Shown here: in pieces, positions 23,591-35,667 of the stretch
Numbering within the stretch: position 1 is the stretch's first letter
Layout: each line of letters opens with the position of its first letter
NCBI GenBank assembly: GCA_032718475.1
Contig: JAUCBJ010000806.1
Span: forward strand, 1 to 64,000
DNA from: Nemertoderma westbladi
Taxonomy: Eukaryota; Xenacoelomorpha; Nemertodermatida; Nemertodermatidae
Reading direction: 5' to 3'
DNA: 64,000 bases
The notes under the pieces: model-generated
The model's input: only the letters and a program-made list of their open reading frames with translations
Databases searched by the model: none
What the model was told of the DNA's origin: nothing
Position numbers and translations under genes: made by a program

Positions 23591-24507
23591 AGGGTGCATA
23601 GAGCACCGTTGGTAGTAAGAATCAGTAATAGGGGGGTATAAATAGTGTATAGTAAGAGATAAGAGAGCACAATATATCATAGAAATAGTAGCCAGAAAGG
23701 TAGGTAGGGTTAGTAGCACAAAATCTGAAATAAAAAAAAAAAAAAATTAAGGATATTAGAATCACCTCCGAACTACAGAAGAGCCTTCAAGATGGCCTTC
23801 GGAGGTCTGGATAGACATCACATGGGGGAAGTTGGAAGTGAATAGATTAGGGGAGAAGCGACTGGAAGAAGTCGCCAGGGGAGAAAGGCCGAGAGGGAAT
23901 GAGGCGCGTTATGTAGACGAGCATATAATATAACATATGATAATAATAACCTTATAATAACTATATAAGTAAATCACGTATGTATATTATAAAGTACGTA
24001 CCGTGGTCAAGCACGACCTTTTCCAATTAGCTACTGGGACTGGGGACTAATCGACCATGGTACTGTAAGTCACGGACGAGACGCTGATGACATCATACTT
24101 CTTGAGTGCGACGGCACGAAAAGGGGGGTGAGGCTCGTCAGAAACGAGAGGGTGAGATAGGGCGAGATATGAGTAATAGAGCGTGGAGTGCGGAGTGTGG
24201 AGAGAGCGTGGGCGCAATTCAAATGTGGGGGGGGGGGAGAAGTAAGAGGCGGAGTGAGGGACGAGGAGGTCCGAGAGTATGCGAGAGTTAGGGTGAGAGC
24301 GGAGGAGAGTCAGGGCGAAAGTGTTGGGGAAACAAAAATCGTGTGAGAGGAGCGCACGATCGGCCCGACATGGGACGCCAGGTGAACAGGGTAGCATTAT
24401 CATACCCATAGGGAGCGGCCTGGAAAGCCGGCTCCGAGAGAAAATAGGCCCACCCCACACCCGATACTAGATCAGGATCCAACGGAATTGTAGCGCACTT
24501 TAGGTGG

Positions 24508-24536
24508 ATGCTATCTTCTCACCGGGAAGATAGCAT
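24508..24536. other. Conserved hairpin upstream of the BEL polypurine tract
   Basis: ATGCTATCTTC pairs with GAAGATAGCAT around a short loop. The same hairpin precedes the 3' LTR in both BEL-2 pieces (around 48652-48680 and 57253-57281 on the reverse strand), one with a single stem change. Confidence 0.75.
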
Positions 24537-24545
24537 GGGGGGGAG
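24537..24545 (+). other. BEL-1 polypurine tract
   Basis: A GGGGGGGAG run immediately before the 3' LTR, where plus-strand DNA priming occurs in LTR retrotransposons. The same position is a C-run on the reverse strand in the BEL-2 pieces. Confidence 0.75.
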
Positions 24546-25093
24546 TGTTAGCTTATTCAATTCCGCTAACACCCCACAAAGTAAGCCGTTAAGCAATATT
24601 GGGAGCACGAGGTTGATTACCCAACCTCGTGCCACCCCAACAAAGTGGGAAGGAGAAACACACAATAGGGGTCAGGGGCCATACCCCTGACAGAGAGAGA
24701 ATAGCAGGAGTGAGGGGAAACACTCCAAAGGGCGCCAACAGGGATATTAGCCAATGGGGGGAAGGCACCGGCTAGGTACTGTAACAACGGCCAAACCGTG
24801 CAATATATATTATTAGGTATCAGTAATCAGTTATTCAGTTATCTCATTTGTGTTAGTCGGTTAGCTAGGGTAGAGCGGAGACTTCTAAGACCGTCCTCGC
24901 CTACCACCATTATCTGTACATACCGTGAATCTATACTGTATCCATTTATACTATATCTGCCCTAACGTTTACATTATACATATCGGAGAATCAATAACAT
25001 CAGAACTCTTGGACTCTTTTTACACTCAAACGGCGGGGACGCGTACTTTCAATAACCGCGGATAAACCGGGATCCTCTTTGGATCCCGTCACA
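24546..25093 (+). repeat. BEL-1 3' LTR
   Basis: 548 bp with no difference from the 5' LTR that I could find by eye. It ends CCCGTCACA and is followed by the TTTTA duplication. It ends 91 bases before the ATG of the receptor gene. Confidence 0.95.
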
Positions 25094-25098
25094 TTTTA
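25094..25098. other. BEL-1 target-site duplication, right copy (TTTTA)
   Basis: Matches 13914-13918. The original site is AT-rich DNA followed by a short TAGTAG microsatellite. Confidence 0.85.
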
Positions 25099-25184
25099 TT
25101 TTATAGTAGTAGTAGTAGTATATTGCCTTAGTTTCCCTGTATTTGTAATATATTATGATTGTATGTCTGTCTACTATGTAATGC

Positions 25185-26563
25185 ATGCCGCATCGGAAAC
25201 GAGTTACATACATGGATGACATATTAACTGAAGAATATATAGATTTGCTTATATTAACTTGTAATATAGTAATTGGGATTGGTATACCAATGACCATGCT
25301 TGGAGTTATAATGCACATCTGTCTCTCCCTGGTATATTTATATAAACATCAAACACACAATCATTCAGACTTTTGCGTAATCGTCTTGGTTTTTACTGGA
25401 TTATTGTTTTTGGTGTTCATTGGCCCATTCGATCTTTATATAGTCTACTTATACCGGGATAGTCTGTTGCATGGCACTGAGGGAGAACGGCAAGTATCGC
25501 CACAGATATCTCACTTTATCCATTATATCTTCATAATGTTTTGTATGGCTCTATTTATTGTTATTGTTTGGGATAGGTAAGTAGCATATAATTGAAATTA
25601 ATTGACATGATAAATAATGACAAATGAAATTACGAATAAAGTTTTCAATGATAAAATCGTTCATATTATATAACTTCAGGAAATATAATAATATAACTTT
25701 TAATAAAATTTATTAGTTCAATAAGTTTAATTTCAAAATAAAATAAAATAAATTTGGCATAAAAGTCATTCCTATAAGTCATTCCCAAAGTAGCCTGTTC
25801 AAGTTGTACCATCTGTGTTTGAACTAAAGTAGATGGAATATTTGAAATGAAATCAGATTTCTATTTAACATTATTTTATAAATTATATTTCAGATTCCGA
25901 GTTGTATTTTGGCCATTCAGTCGAGGCGCCAGTAAACGTGTCGCTGTTTGTGTATTTGGTATTTGTATTTGCGTTGCACTCACCTTCGCTATACGATATC
26001 ATATTTTCAACACGAAAGTTTCTCAATATGGTTATACATATTTACGTCCCAGTGTGTTCCCATATTTGTTGCTGGCTTGGTTCGCAACTGTTATGGTAGT
26101 ATATTTAGCTATTGCTGTACGACTTTTCCGCGGTGCCCATTTGCGATCTACGATTGGAACAAGGATTACTCTTGCTCAACCACATGGAAGGAATGAATTA
26201 GTGAGGCAAAACCGACTTAGCACAAGACAAACACAAGCCCAAATCCAAAAACACCAAACCCGGACAACCCTTATGCTGTTCACAATAACACTAGAATTTG
26301 GGTTATCTTACATATTCCAAAGTATCATCTCTATATTAATTAAATATGGTGTCATTGATGTAAATGAGCCTTTGATTGTAAAATATTTTTTGATTTACTA
26401 TAATTCCTGGCAGCTCATCCTTATGTTTAACTTCTTTGTTAATCCTATCATAATAATCTCTTTAAGCAGCAATATCAGAAGGGAGATAAGGTACGTTTAC
26501 AGTCTGGTGAAAACTAAGGTTAACTGCCATATGTCAGTGCTCAATAGGTCGTCTGTCCAATGA
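25185..26563 (+). CDS. Seven-transmembrane receptor (GPCR-like), two exons
   Basis: Exon 1 is 25185-25576 and exon 2 is 25894-26563, giving 353 residues, a normal GPCR length. Hydrophobic segments lie at about residues 18-52, 62-88, 107-129, 146-165, 184-208, 254-279 and 293-320. The end of helix 3 reads DRF (130-132), a DRY variant, and the intron falls inside the Arg codon (phase 2), a position recurrent in rhodopsin-like receptors. Helix 7 has NP at 313-314 but Ile where NPxxY has Tyr. The Cys expected at the top of helix 3, Trp in helix 4 and the helix 6 Pro are not evident, so it is a divergent receptor, perhaps chemosensory or orphan; the ligand cannot be inferred. AATAAA lies at 26696-26701. 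The 3' LTR of BEL-1 sits just upstream and could alter its transcription. Confidence 0.75.
25577..25893 (+). other. Intron of the receptor gene
   Basis: 317 bases with donor GATAG|GTAAG and acceptor TATATTTCAG|ATTCC, AT-rich, phase 2. Joining the exons keeps one continuous frame across the helix 3 motif. Confidence 0.75.
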
Positions 26564-26695
26564 TTCAGGTGACCAGTCAAATGTTACACATTCACTAATT
26601 ACTTTAACTGCTTTGGATAATAATAATTATTATTAATGCCTCATTGATGTTTATTTTATAGGCTCAGGTCATACATGAGCTTTCAACTTTCAATT

Positions 26696-26701
26696 AATAA
26701 A
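26696..26701 (+). promoter_or_regulatory. Candidate polyadenylation signal of the receptor gene
   Basis: AATAAA 133 bases after the receptor stop codon. It is the first canonical signal I noticed downstream. Confidence 0.4.
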
Positions 26702-26856
26702 TATAACACATTGTATGTAGTCTATATGGGGACGTTCAAACATAAACATTCAACTATATTCTCTTTGAAAGGAAAACATTAAGTAATGTGGGGTCTATAA
26801 TGTCATAGAAATGTCTTCACGCACAAACAATAGGAACAGAATAGGTACGAGCTTTC

Positions 26857-29800
26857 AAACTGTAGTACAGTTCTTTCTCAGGTACGTATACACTGACTCA
26901 AACTGTAGTACAGTTCTTCCTTAGGTACTGACTCAAACTGTAGTACAGTTCTTCCTCAGGTACATATACACTGACTCAAACTCTAGTACAGTTCTTCCTC
27001 AGGTACATATACACTGACTCAAACTATAGTACAGTTCTTCTTCAGGTACATATACACTGACTCAAACTGTAGTACAGTTCTTCCTCAGGTACATATACAC
27101 TGACCCAAACTGTAGTACAGTTCTTCCTCAGGTACGTATACACTGATTCAAACTGCAGTACAGTTCGTCCTAAGGTACATATACACCGACTCAAACTGTA
27201 GTACAGTTCTTCCTCGGGTACTTATACACTGACTCAAACTGTAGTACAGTTCTTCCTCAGGTACATATACTCTGACTCAAACTGTAGTACAGTTCATCCT
27301 CAGGTACATATACACTGACTCAAACTGTAGTACAGTTCTTCCTAGGTACATATACACTGACTCAAACTGTAGTACGGTTCTTCCTCAGGTACATATACAC
27401 TGACTCAAACTGTAGTACAGTTCTTCCTCGGGTACGTATACACTGACTCCAACTGTAGTACAGTTCTCCCTCAGGTACATATACACTGACTCAAACTCTA
27501 GTACAGTTCTTCCTCAGGTACATATACACTGACTCAAACTGTAGTACAGTTCTTCCTCGGGTACGTATACACTGACTCAAACTGTAGTACAGTTCTTCCT
27601 CAGGTACGTATACACGGACTCAAATTGTAGTACAGTTCGTCCTCAGGTACATATACACTGACTCAAACTGTAGTACAGTTCTTCCTCAGGTACGTATACA
27701 CTGACTCAAACTGTAGTACAGTTCTTCCTCAGGTACGTATACACTGATTCAAACTGTAGTACAGTTATTCCCCGGGTACGTATACACTGACTCAAACTGT
27801 AGTACAGTTCATCCTCAGGTACATATACTCTGACTCAAACTGTAGTACAGTTCTTCCTCAGGTACATATACACTGACTCAAACTGTAGTACAGTTCTTCC
27901 TCAGGTACATATACACTGACCCAAACTGTAGTACAGTTCTTCCTCAGGTACGTATACACTGACTCAAACTGTAGTACAGTTCTTCCTCGGGTACGTATAC
28001 ACTGACTCAAACTGTAGTACAGTTCTTCCTCAGGTACGTATACACGGACTCAAATTGTAGTACAGTTCGTCCTCAGGTACATATACACTGACTCAAACTC
28101 TAGTACAGTTCTTCCTCAGGTACATCATATACACTGACTCAAACTATGGTACAGTTCTTCCCCAGGTACATATACACTGACTCAAACTGTAGAACAGTCC
28201 TTCCTCAGGTACATATACACTGACTCAAACTGTAGTACAGTTCTTCCTCAGGTACATATACACTGACCCAAACTGTAGTACAGTTCTTCCTCAGGTACGT
28301 ATACACTGACTCAAACTGTAGTACAGTTCGTCCTAAGGTACATATACACCGACTAAAACTGTAGTACAGTTCTTCCTCAGGTACTTATACACTGACTCAA
28401 ACTGTAGTACAGTTCGTCATCAGGTACATATACACTGACTCAAACTGTAGTACAGTTCTTCGTCAGGTACGTATACACTGACTCAAACTGTAGTACAGTT
28501 CTTCCTCAGGTACGTATACACTGACTCAAACTGTAGTACAGTTCTTCCTCAGGTACATATACTCTGACTCAAACTGTAGTACAGTTCTTCCTCAGGTACA
28601 TATACACTGACTCAAACTGTAGTACAGTTCTTCCTCAGGTACGTATACACTGACTCAAACTGTAGTAAAGTTCTTCCTCAGGTACATATACACTGACTCA
28701 AACTATGGTACAGTTCTTCCTCAGGTACATATACACTGACTCAAACTGTAGTACAGTTCTTCCTCAGGTACGTATACACTGACTCAAACTGTAGTAAAGT
28801 TCTTCCTCAGGTACATATACACTGACTCAAACTATGGTACAGTTCTTCCTCAGGTACATATACACTGACTCAAACTGTAGTACAGTTCTTCCTCAGGTAC
28901 ATATACACTGACTCAAACTGTAGTACAGTTCTTCCTCAGGTACGTATACACTGACTCAAACTGTAGTAAAGTTCTTCCTCAGGTACATATACACTGACTC
29001 AAACTATGGTACAGTTCTTCCTCAGGTACATATACACTGACTCAAACTGTAGAACAGTTCTTCCTCAGGTACATATACACTGACCCAAACTGTAGTACAG
29101 TTCTTCCTCAGGTACGTATACACTGACTCAAACTGTAGTACAGTTCGTCCTAAGGTACATATACACCGACTAAAACTGTAGTACAGTTCTTCCTCAGGTA
29201 CTTATACACTGACTCAAACTGTAGTACAGTTCGTCATCAGGTATATATACACTGACTCAAACTGTAGTACAGTTCTTCGTCAGGTACGTATACACTGACT
29301 CAAACTGTAGTACAGTTCTTCCTCAGGTACGTATACACTGACTCAAACTGTAGTACAGTTCTTCCTCAGGTACATATACTCTGACTCAAACTGTAGTACA
29401 GTTCTTCCTCAGGTACATATACACTGACTCAAACTGTAGTACAGTTCGTCCTAAGGTACATATACACCGACTAAAACTGTAGTACAGTTCTCCCTCAGGT
29501 ACTTATACACTGACTCAAACTGTAGTACAGTTCGTCATCAGGTACATATACACTGACTCAAACTGTAGTACAGTTCTTCCTCAGGTACGTATACACTGAC
29601 TCAAACTGTAGTACAGTTCTTCCTCGGGTACGTATACACTGACTCAAACTGTAGTACAGTTCTTCCTCAGGTACATATACTCTGACTCAAACTGTAGTAC
29701 AGTTCTTCCTCAGGTACATATACACTGACTCAAACTGTAGTACAGCTCTTCCTCAGGTACGTATACACTGACTCAAACTGTAGTACAGTTCTTCCTCGGG

Positions 29801-30146
29801 TACGTATACACTGACTCAAACTGTAGTACAGCTCTTCCTCAGGTACGTATACACTGACTCAAACTGTAGTACAGCTCTTCCTCAGGTACGTATACACTGA
29901 CTCAAACTTTAGTACAGTTCTTCCTCAGGTACATATACTCTGACTCAAACTGTAGTACAGTTCTTCCTCAGGTACATATACACTGACTCAAACTGTAGTA
30001 CAGTTCGTCCTAAGGTAGATATACACCGACTAAAACTGTAGTACAGTTCTTCCTCAGGTACATATACACCGACTAAAACTGTAGTACAGTTCTTCCTCAG
30101 GTACTTATACACTGACTAAAACTGTAGTACAGTTCTTCCTCAGGTA
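26857..30146. repeat. 43-bp minisatellite, left block (~76 units)
   Basis: The unit is TTCTTCCTCAGGTACATATA followed by CACTGACTCAAACTGTAGTACAG. Each unit contains AACTGTA-G-TACAGTT, a perfect 7-bp stem around one base. Variant units (GTCATCAGGTAC, CTAAGGTACATATACACCGAC) recur in blocks, showing segmental amplification. The array continues after LINE-B at 31739. Confidence 0.97.
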
Positions 30147-31738
30147 GTTTAGTTTAGTTTAGTTTATTGTCGTATCCGGGATGAAAACTCAAACAAACAA
30201 TATAAACAACAAGCACCATAAAGCAAAGGATAGACCAATTATAAAATGTATACTAAATATATACTACTTACGATATACTGTACTACCGAAGTATATTTCC
30301 GATTTCTATTGGATACGATATAATTGTATTCCTGATTTATTCTACTTAATTAATTATACTAAATGTACTACAAATTTCTGATAATGACAGAAAGAAATTT
30401 AAATTGAAATTTGAAATTAAGCCGATCGTAATTCGTTACATTATTACTTTTTGTGTACCTCGATAATTTCATGACACAAACTAGTTAGTTCTGAATTGCT
30501 CAAACTCCCTAGGGCCGTTGGTAGATCTCTGTCACTACTCTCAAGGTATTTGGCTCTTTGCAATGACGATAAAGAGCATTCTAGAAATATATGTGTGTCC
30601 GTTTGAATGTCACCGCACGCGCATAGTCGTTCGTCTCTTGGGATACGCGACCATCTTCCCATTTCCATTGGTAGCGACGTCGAACTCATCCGTATTCTAG
30701 TAAAGTCAATTCTTTGACATTCTGGAATAGAGGAGTCACTATAAACTGAATGGCAGACTAAATTCGGGTTGAACTGGAGGTAATTTGATATCCTCGTGGA
30801 ATTTCTAACATTTGCTGTGGTACGCTCTTTTATCACGTTTAATGAGGATTGAGGGTTATTAGTATTACCATTCATCATGTTGTCAATATATTTACCACAT
30901 GGGCTTTTTAGACTCGATGCTAATTTTATTGCGAACTCGTGGTAACTTCCGACGAAATTAGATCTCCTTGTTAACCCTTGAAGAAAGTTCTTTTGTCGTA
31001 TTTTTATTGTTGTCTCTATATGTTCCACTCCTGTTTCTATCCATGTTAAATCATTTGGTGTCGTGCATCTCACGTTTAGTAAATGTTTAAGAGACTTTAT
31101 GGTCATTGATACGATCGGTTTAATATTGTTACACAGCCATGTCTCGCTTCCGTATAACAATTTTGATTGTAAGGCAGCGTTCCATACCAATTTTTTTTAC
31201 AGTAAATGGGGCATCAGCGTTTTTTGCTAGGAATGATGAAAACTTGTTGTAGTTGGACATGCGGGAATTCATATCGTCGGTGGCCTGCACAGATATCGGG
31301 TTGATGGAAATGGTTGCTCCAAGATATACATATGAATCAACGCATAGTAAGATGATGTCATCAACTTTAATGGGGTCTTGATCTTGGGTTGATTCGGCCG
31401 AGGATAAAAATTTTGATTTTGTTGGGTGGATTATCATACCCAGCTCATCACTTTTCTTCTTTATTCGCCGTACTTTTTCGATTAGAATACTGCGTGAAGT
31501 GGCACAAACACAGGTATCATCCATTAATAATAATAAGTGAAAACTGCGCAACCAATCATCTTCTCCCATGTCGTCAACCACATCCACTATAGGGTCTATA
31601 TGGGCGCAGAATAATGGGCAACTCGATGGTTTTCCCTGACCCACCCCTGCAGTACTCTCGAATACGCAGGAACCGAATTTGTTTGTAGTGTTTTGCATAG
31701 ATCTAGCGAGGGCCATAAGAAACTTCGCGCCGCATCCG
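30147..31738 (-). mobile_element. LINE-B, 5'-truncated non-LTR retrotransposon
   Basis: Inserted inside a minisatellite unit with a GGTA duplication (30143-30146 and 31739-31742). On the minus strand its 3' tail is a short AAACT tandem repeat (30147-30172). The coding part has two overlapping frames: 31794-31129 with reverse-transcriptase motifs (GVGQGKPSSCPLFC and LLMDDT, where the usual ADD is MDD), and 31190-30444 with the post-RT segment ending in a LCACGDIQTDTHIFLEC Cys-His motif common in LINE C-termini. The endonuclease and first RT motifs are missing (5' truncation). Its sequence is unrelated to LINE-A at motif level. Clade not resolved. Confidence 0.8.
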
Positions 31739-32150
31739 GGTACATATACACCGACTAAAACTGTAGTACAGTTCTTCCTCAGGTACATATACACCGACTA
31801 AAACTGTAGTACAGTTCTTCCTCAGGTACTTATACACTGACTAAAACTGTAGTACAGTTCTTCCTCGGGTACGTATACACCGACTAAAACTGTAGTACAG
31901 TTCTTCCTCAGGTACTTATACACTGACTAAAACTGTAGTACAGTTCTTCCTCGGGTACGTATACACTGACTCAAACTGTAGTACAGTTCTTCCTCAGGTA
32001 CTTATACACTGACTCAAACTGTAGTACAGTTCTTCCTCAGGTACTTATACACTGACTCAAACTGTAGTACAGTTCTTCCTCAGGTACATATACACTGACT
32101 CAAACTTTAGTACAGTTCTTCCTCAGGTACATATACACTGACTTAAACTT
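31739..32150. repeat. 43-bp minisatellite, right block
   Basis: About ten more units of the array at 26857-30146. They resume in the phase of the interrupted unit, confirming that LINE-B inserted into a pre-existing array. Confidence 0.95.
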
Positions 32151-32726
32151 AACAACTCTTTCTTTACCTACGGAAGATTGCACACTGGTTTATGGCCAAC
32201 GCTTTTTCATGAGTTGAATCTTGAAATCTCATGTGTGACCCGGGCCTTATAGTTACTATTATTGTTTATTATGTGAAATAAACAACCATACCTATCGGTC
32301 CTAGCGCTGCTGCCTTCAAGCGCGCGCCATGTGTGAGTGATGGATCATTGTAATTTTAAAAACTTATTGGGCAAGCCACACATCTAGTATTGTGGAATCT
32401 GTTTCCCAACTTATTATGAAATATTGTTGTATAATGATATATATTATAGCCCCATAGCCTATTATTCAATAATAATATTACTGGTATTACCGTTAGCTTT
32501 TCTCATTGTAAACAATACTAAATTATTGATTGTCAAGTCATTATTCTCTGTATAATTCTTGGATATTGTGGTGTTGGATTGATAAGGTATTCTTTTTAAA
32601 ATAGTTGCATTAGAATGCTTTATCCTTAAACGGAACATAAATTATTCACAAACCATATGTTAATGCCAATAGTGAAGTTTCTACAATTTTTTCGTAAATT
32701 AAAATCCTAAGGCCGAAACGGGTGGT
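32151..32726. other. Spacer, nothing recognised
   Basis: Mostly AT-rich, with a GC-richer patch around 32230-32340. No exon, RNA gene or mobile element seen. Confidence 0.5.
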
Positions 32727-33325
32727 TTTTAGAACTTTATGAGACGTGCTATTTTATGGGATGTGTAACAATACTTTATGAGACGGGCTATTTTATGGGA
32801 TGTGTAACAATACTTTATGAGACGGGCTATTTTATGGGATGTGTAACAATACTTTATGAGACGGGCTATTTTATGGGATGTGTAACAATACTTTATGAGA
32901 CGGGCTATTTTATGGGATGTGTAACAATACTTTATGAGACGGGCTATTTTATGGGGGATGTGTAACAATACTTTATGAGACGGGATATTTTATGGGATGT
33001 GTAACAATACTTTATGAGACGGGCTATTTTATGGGGGATGTGTAACAATACTTTATGAGACGGGATATTTTATGGGATGTGTAACAATACTTTATGAGAC
33101 GGGCTATTTTATGGAATGTGTAACAATACTTTATGAGACGGGCTATTTTATGGGATGTGTAACAATACTTTATGAGACGGGCTATTTTATGGGGGATGTG
33201 TAACAATACTTTATGAGACGGGCTATTTTATGGGATGTGTAACAATACTTTATGAGACGGGCTATTTTATGGGATGTGTAACAATACTTTGTGAGACGGG
33301 CTATTTTATGGGATGTGTAACAATA
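32727..33325. repeat. 39-bp minisatellite (~15 units)
   Basis: The unit reads TTTATGAGACGGGCTATTTT then ATGGGATGTGTAACAATAC. Three or four units carry an extra GGG, and some read GATATT or TTTGTGAG. Nearly identical copies; open frames across it are artefacts of the 39-bp period. Confidence 0.95.
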
Positions 33326-33798
33326 CTTTGTGACATGCCATAGGCTCAGGGGCCTGCCGCGCCCTTGAAATGATGTATCGTATAGATTAGGGTAGAAGTA
33401 TTTGTCTTTATATTTTCACCTTTTTTGGCGACTTGAGGCCGATAGTTCCGATAGGAATTAAATATTAAATAACAATCGTATAAAGCGATAAACGCTCGTA
33501 TAACTAAATAGTTTATCAACAATTATTCTCCCTATAAATTACCATTTAATAACTTGTTATAAATGCATCATAAATAATCATCGCACGACTAATAGATATC
33601 CTATAAATATATAATTTAATACTAAAATAAAACGGGGGAGATATTATTATTGTTATTGATATAAATTCAATACAAACCACACAATATAACGTACAAGTTT
33701 TTAGTTACACACAATGTTTTTGAAGCATTAAGTCGCAAGCAAGATGTTTCTTTAATATTGCACCCGTGGCACCAGTCTCATGATTTAAGATACCGTTG
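33326..33798. other. AT-rich spacer
   Basis: No gene or repeat recognised. Confidence 0.5.
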
Positions 33799-34420
33799 GA
33801 AATGCCCACCAATGGTGGGTACCAGCGGTGGACCACCAGTGGTGGGCCACCAGAGTTGGGCACCAGTGGTCGGCACCAGTGGTGGCCACCAGTGGTGGGC
33901 CACCAGTGATGGGGCACCAGTGGTGGGCCACCAGTGATGGGGCACCAGTGGTGGGCCACCAGAGGTGGGCACCAGTGGTCGGCACCAGTGGTCGGCACCA
34001 GTGGTCGGCACCAGTGGTCGGCACCAGTGGTGGCCACCAGTGATGGGCCACCAGTGGTGGGCACCAGTGATGGGCCACCAGTGGTGGGCACCAGTGGTGG
34101 GCACCAGTGGTCGGCACCAGTGGTGGGGCCACCAGTGGTGGGCCACCAGTGATGGGGCCACCAGTGGTGGGCCACCAGTGATGGGGCACCAGTGGTGGGC
34201 CACCAGAGGTGGGCACCAGTGGTCGGCACCAGTGGTCGGCACCAGTGGTCGGCACCAGTGGTCGGCACCAGTGGTGGCCACCAGTGGTGGGCCACCAGTG
34301 GTGGGCACCAGTGGTCGGCACCAGTGGTGGGCACCAGTGATGGGGCACCAGTGGTGGGCCACCAGTGATGGGGCACCAGTGGTGGGCCACCAGTGGTCGG
34401 CACCACTGGTGGGCCACTAC
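33799..34420. repeat. 13/14-bp minisatellite CACCAGTGGTNGG
   Basis: About 47 copies of CACCAGTGGTCGG, CCACCAGTGGTGGG and CACCAGTGATGGG. CCACCAGTGGTGG is itself nearly palindromic (CCACC-AGT-GGTGG). All six frames are largely free of stops, which creates long Trp/Pro/His-rich frames with no biological support. Confidence 0.95.
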
Positions 34421-35473
34421 ACAATATAACTAAACTAAGGAATATAATGTATGTTTCAACAAAATTTGACATTAATTATTAAGATGTGTATTAATTTAGG
34501 GAAGATGGATACCTGTACCTAATTAAATTAAGGATACTGTGTAATTCAATACGTACAATATCATAACAATATGAAAAGGACAATCAATAATAGAGAATGA
34601 ATTAAGTCAATAATATAATTAATAAATAAAATTGACGACATAAGTACAATAATATGGGGCGGTACGCAGTTATGGTGGTAATTAATTTATTGATGATGGA
34701 ACAACTTCAAGTACATGTACTAGTACATGTACTAGTACATGTTATGAATGACAATGAAATTATATTGATAATTTGAAACTTTTTTTAGACAATTGTATGA
34801 AATAAATTTCGGCAACGTAAAATTGGATTCTTTCGAAGGAGTTAAGTAGGCCTAGGTGCTATCCTATCCTCTAAAAATTCACTTACAAATAAATCTATAA
34901 TATTTATGGCAATTAATTGGGTTACAAAAGGCAAATTAATTTTACTCGATACATTTAATATAACCAATGCCATCATTCAATTTAATATACCAATATTAAT
35001 ATGATTATATTCGCACCAGGAGGGCAATATTGTTGTTCTAACCAAAGAGCTGCGGTTGAAACTTTACATTTACTAATTATTACATTATTATGATGTTGTT
35101 ATGGATCGGTACCAATAAGTCCAGGGGAACACGGAGGAACACGGAGGAACACGGACACATGGAGGAATCCATTCCTCGTTTACGAATAGTTTGTTGTATA
35201 ACAATGTTTCATTTTAGTCATAAAATCACATGGCAAGTAAATCAATCCATATACTACAGTATATTTTACAGTAACTCGTTCCGTTAACAATCCTCGCTAC
35301 GCTCGAGTTTTGTTAAGCACTAAATTACAATACTCTAATCATAAAGTAGTTGAATTTATATTCCAAGTTATGGAATCAATTATTGTCAAACGACTAGAAT
35401 ACAAGAAGTCATCTTTGATACTCGGTAAACATTATGAATCACGCCGAAAAAGTAACAGGCTGAAAAGGTAAAA
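34421..35473. other. AT-rich intergenic region
   Basis: About 1 kb without a recognised gene. It contains a small palindromic repeat of GTACATGTACTA (34710-34742) and three GGAACACGGA units (35120-35155). Confidence 0.5.
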
Positions 35474-35479
35474 ATTTAT
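35474..35479 (-). promoter_or_regulatory. Candidate polyadenylation signal of the kinase gene
   Basis: AATAAA on the minus strand (TTTATT on plus), about 190 bases beyond the kinase stop codon. Confidence 0.4.
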
Positions 35480-35667
35480 TACTTAAGTATAATAATTATA
35501 ATTGCAAATTAATGGTCGGGTTTCTTCTACAGCAGCTTAGAGGGTTTTTATTTTTGCTTGAGGGCTGCTGCAGCAGAGAGAGAGGGAGCTGGCAGTAAGG
35601 ACCGGCACTGCAGACACCTGTGTTTGCTGATTCATCGCCGAACCCCCTAAAGTTGTCTATTTTAAAT

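Larger units (their letters stand above)
22855..24537 (+). other. BEL-1 3' non-coding region
   Basis: About 1.7 kb between pol and the 3' LTR. Its first half is a minisatellite (22965-23590), its second half GC-rich without a convincing frame. No env-like ORF with signal peptide and membrane segment is visible. The block 24023-24545 is shared with the BEL-2 pieces at 48644-49172 and 57245-57770 (reverse strand). Confidence 0.6.
13919..25093 (+). mobile_element. BEL-1, BEL/Pao LTR retrotransposon
   Basis: An 11.2-kb element bounded by 548-bp LTRs with TG...CA ends and a 5-bp TTTTA duplication. Inside, in order, are a long gag region, CCHC knuckle, aspartic protease, reverse transcriptase with YVDD box, RNase H and integrase, all on the plus strand. 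That protease-RT-RNaseH-integrase order with a YVDD box and a DUF1759-like gag segment is characteristic of the BEL/Pao superfamily. The LTRs look identical by eye, which argues for a very recent insertion. Nevertheless gag is split among reading frames and pol carries two in-frame stops, so the copy as read cannot make its full set of proteins. It lies between a LINE-A relic and the receptor gene at 25185. Confidence 0.95.

Noticed and set aside
24047-24460. Possible env ORF between BEL-1 pol and the 3' LTR
   Set aside because: The minus-strand frame is in the wrong orientation and the plus strand lacks a frame with signal peptide or membrane segment.
33705-34472. Trp/Pro/His-rich frames over the 13/14-bp array
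   Set aside because: Open in nearly all frames because of sequence composition; no start context or homology.
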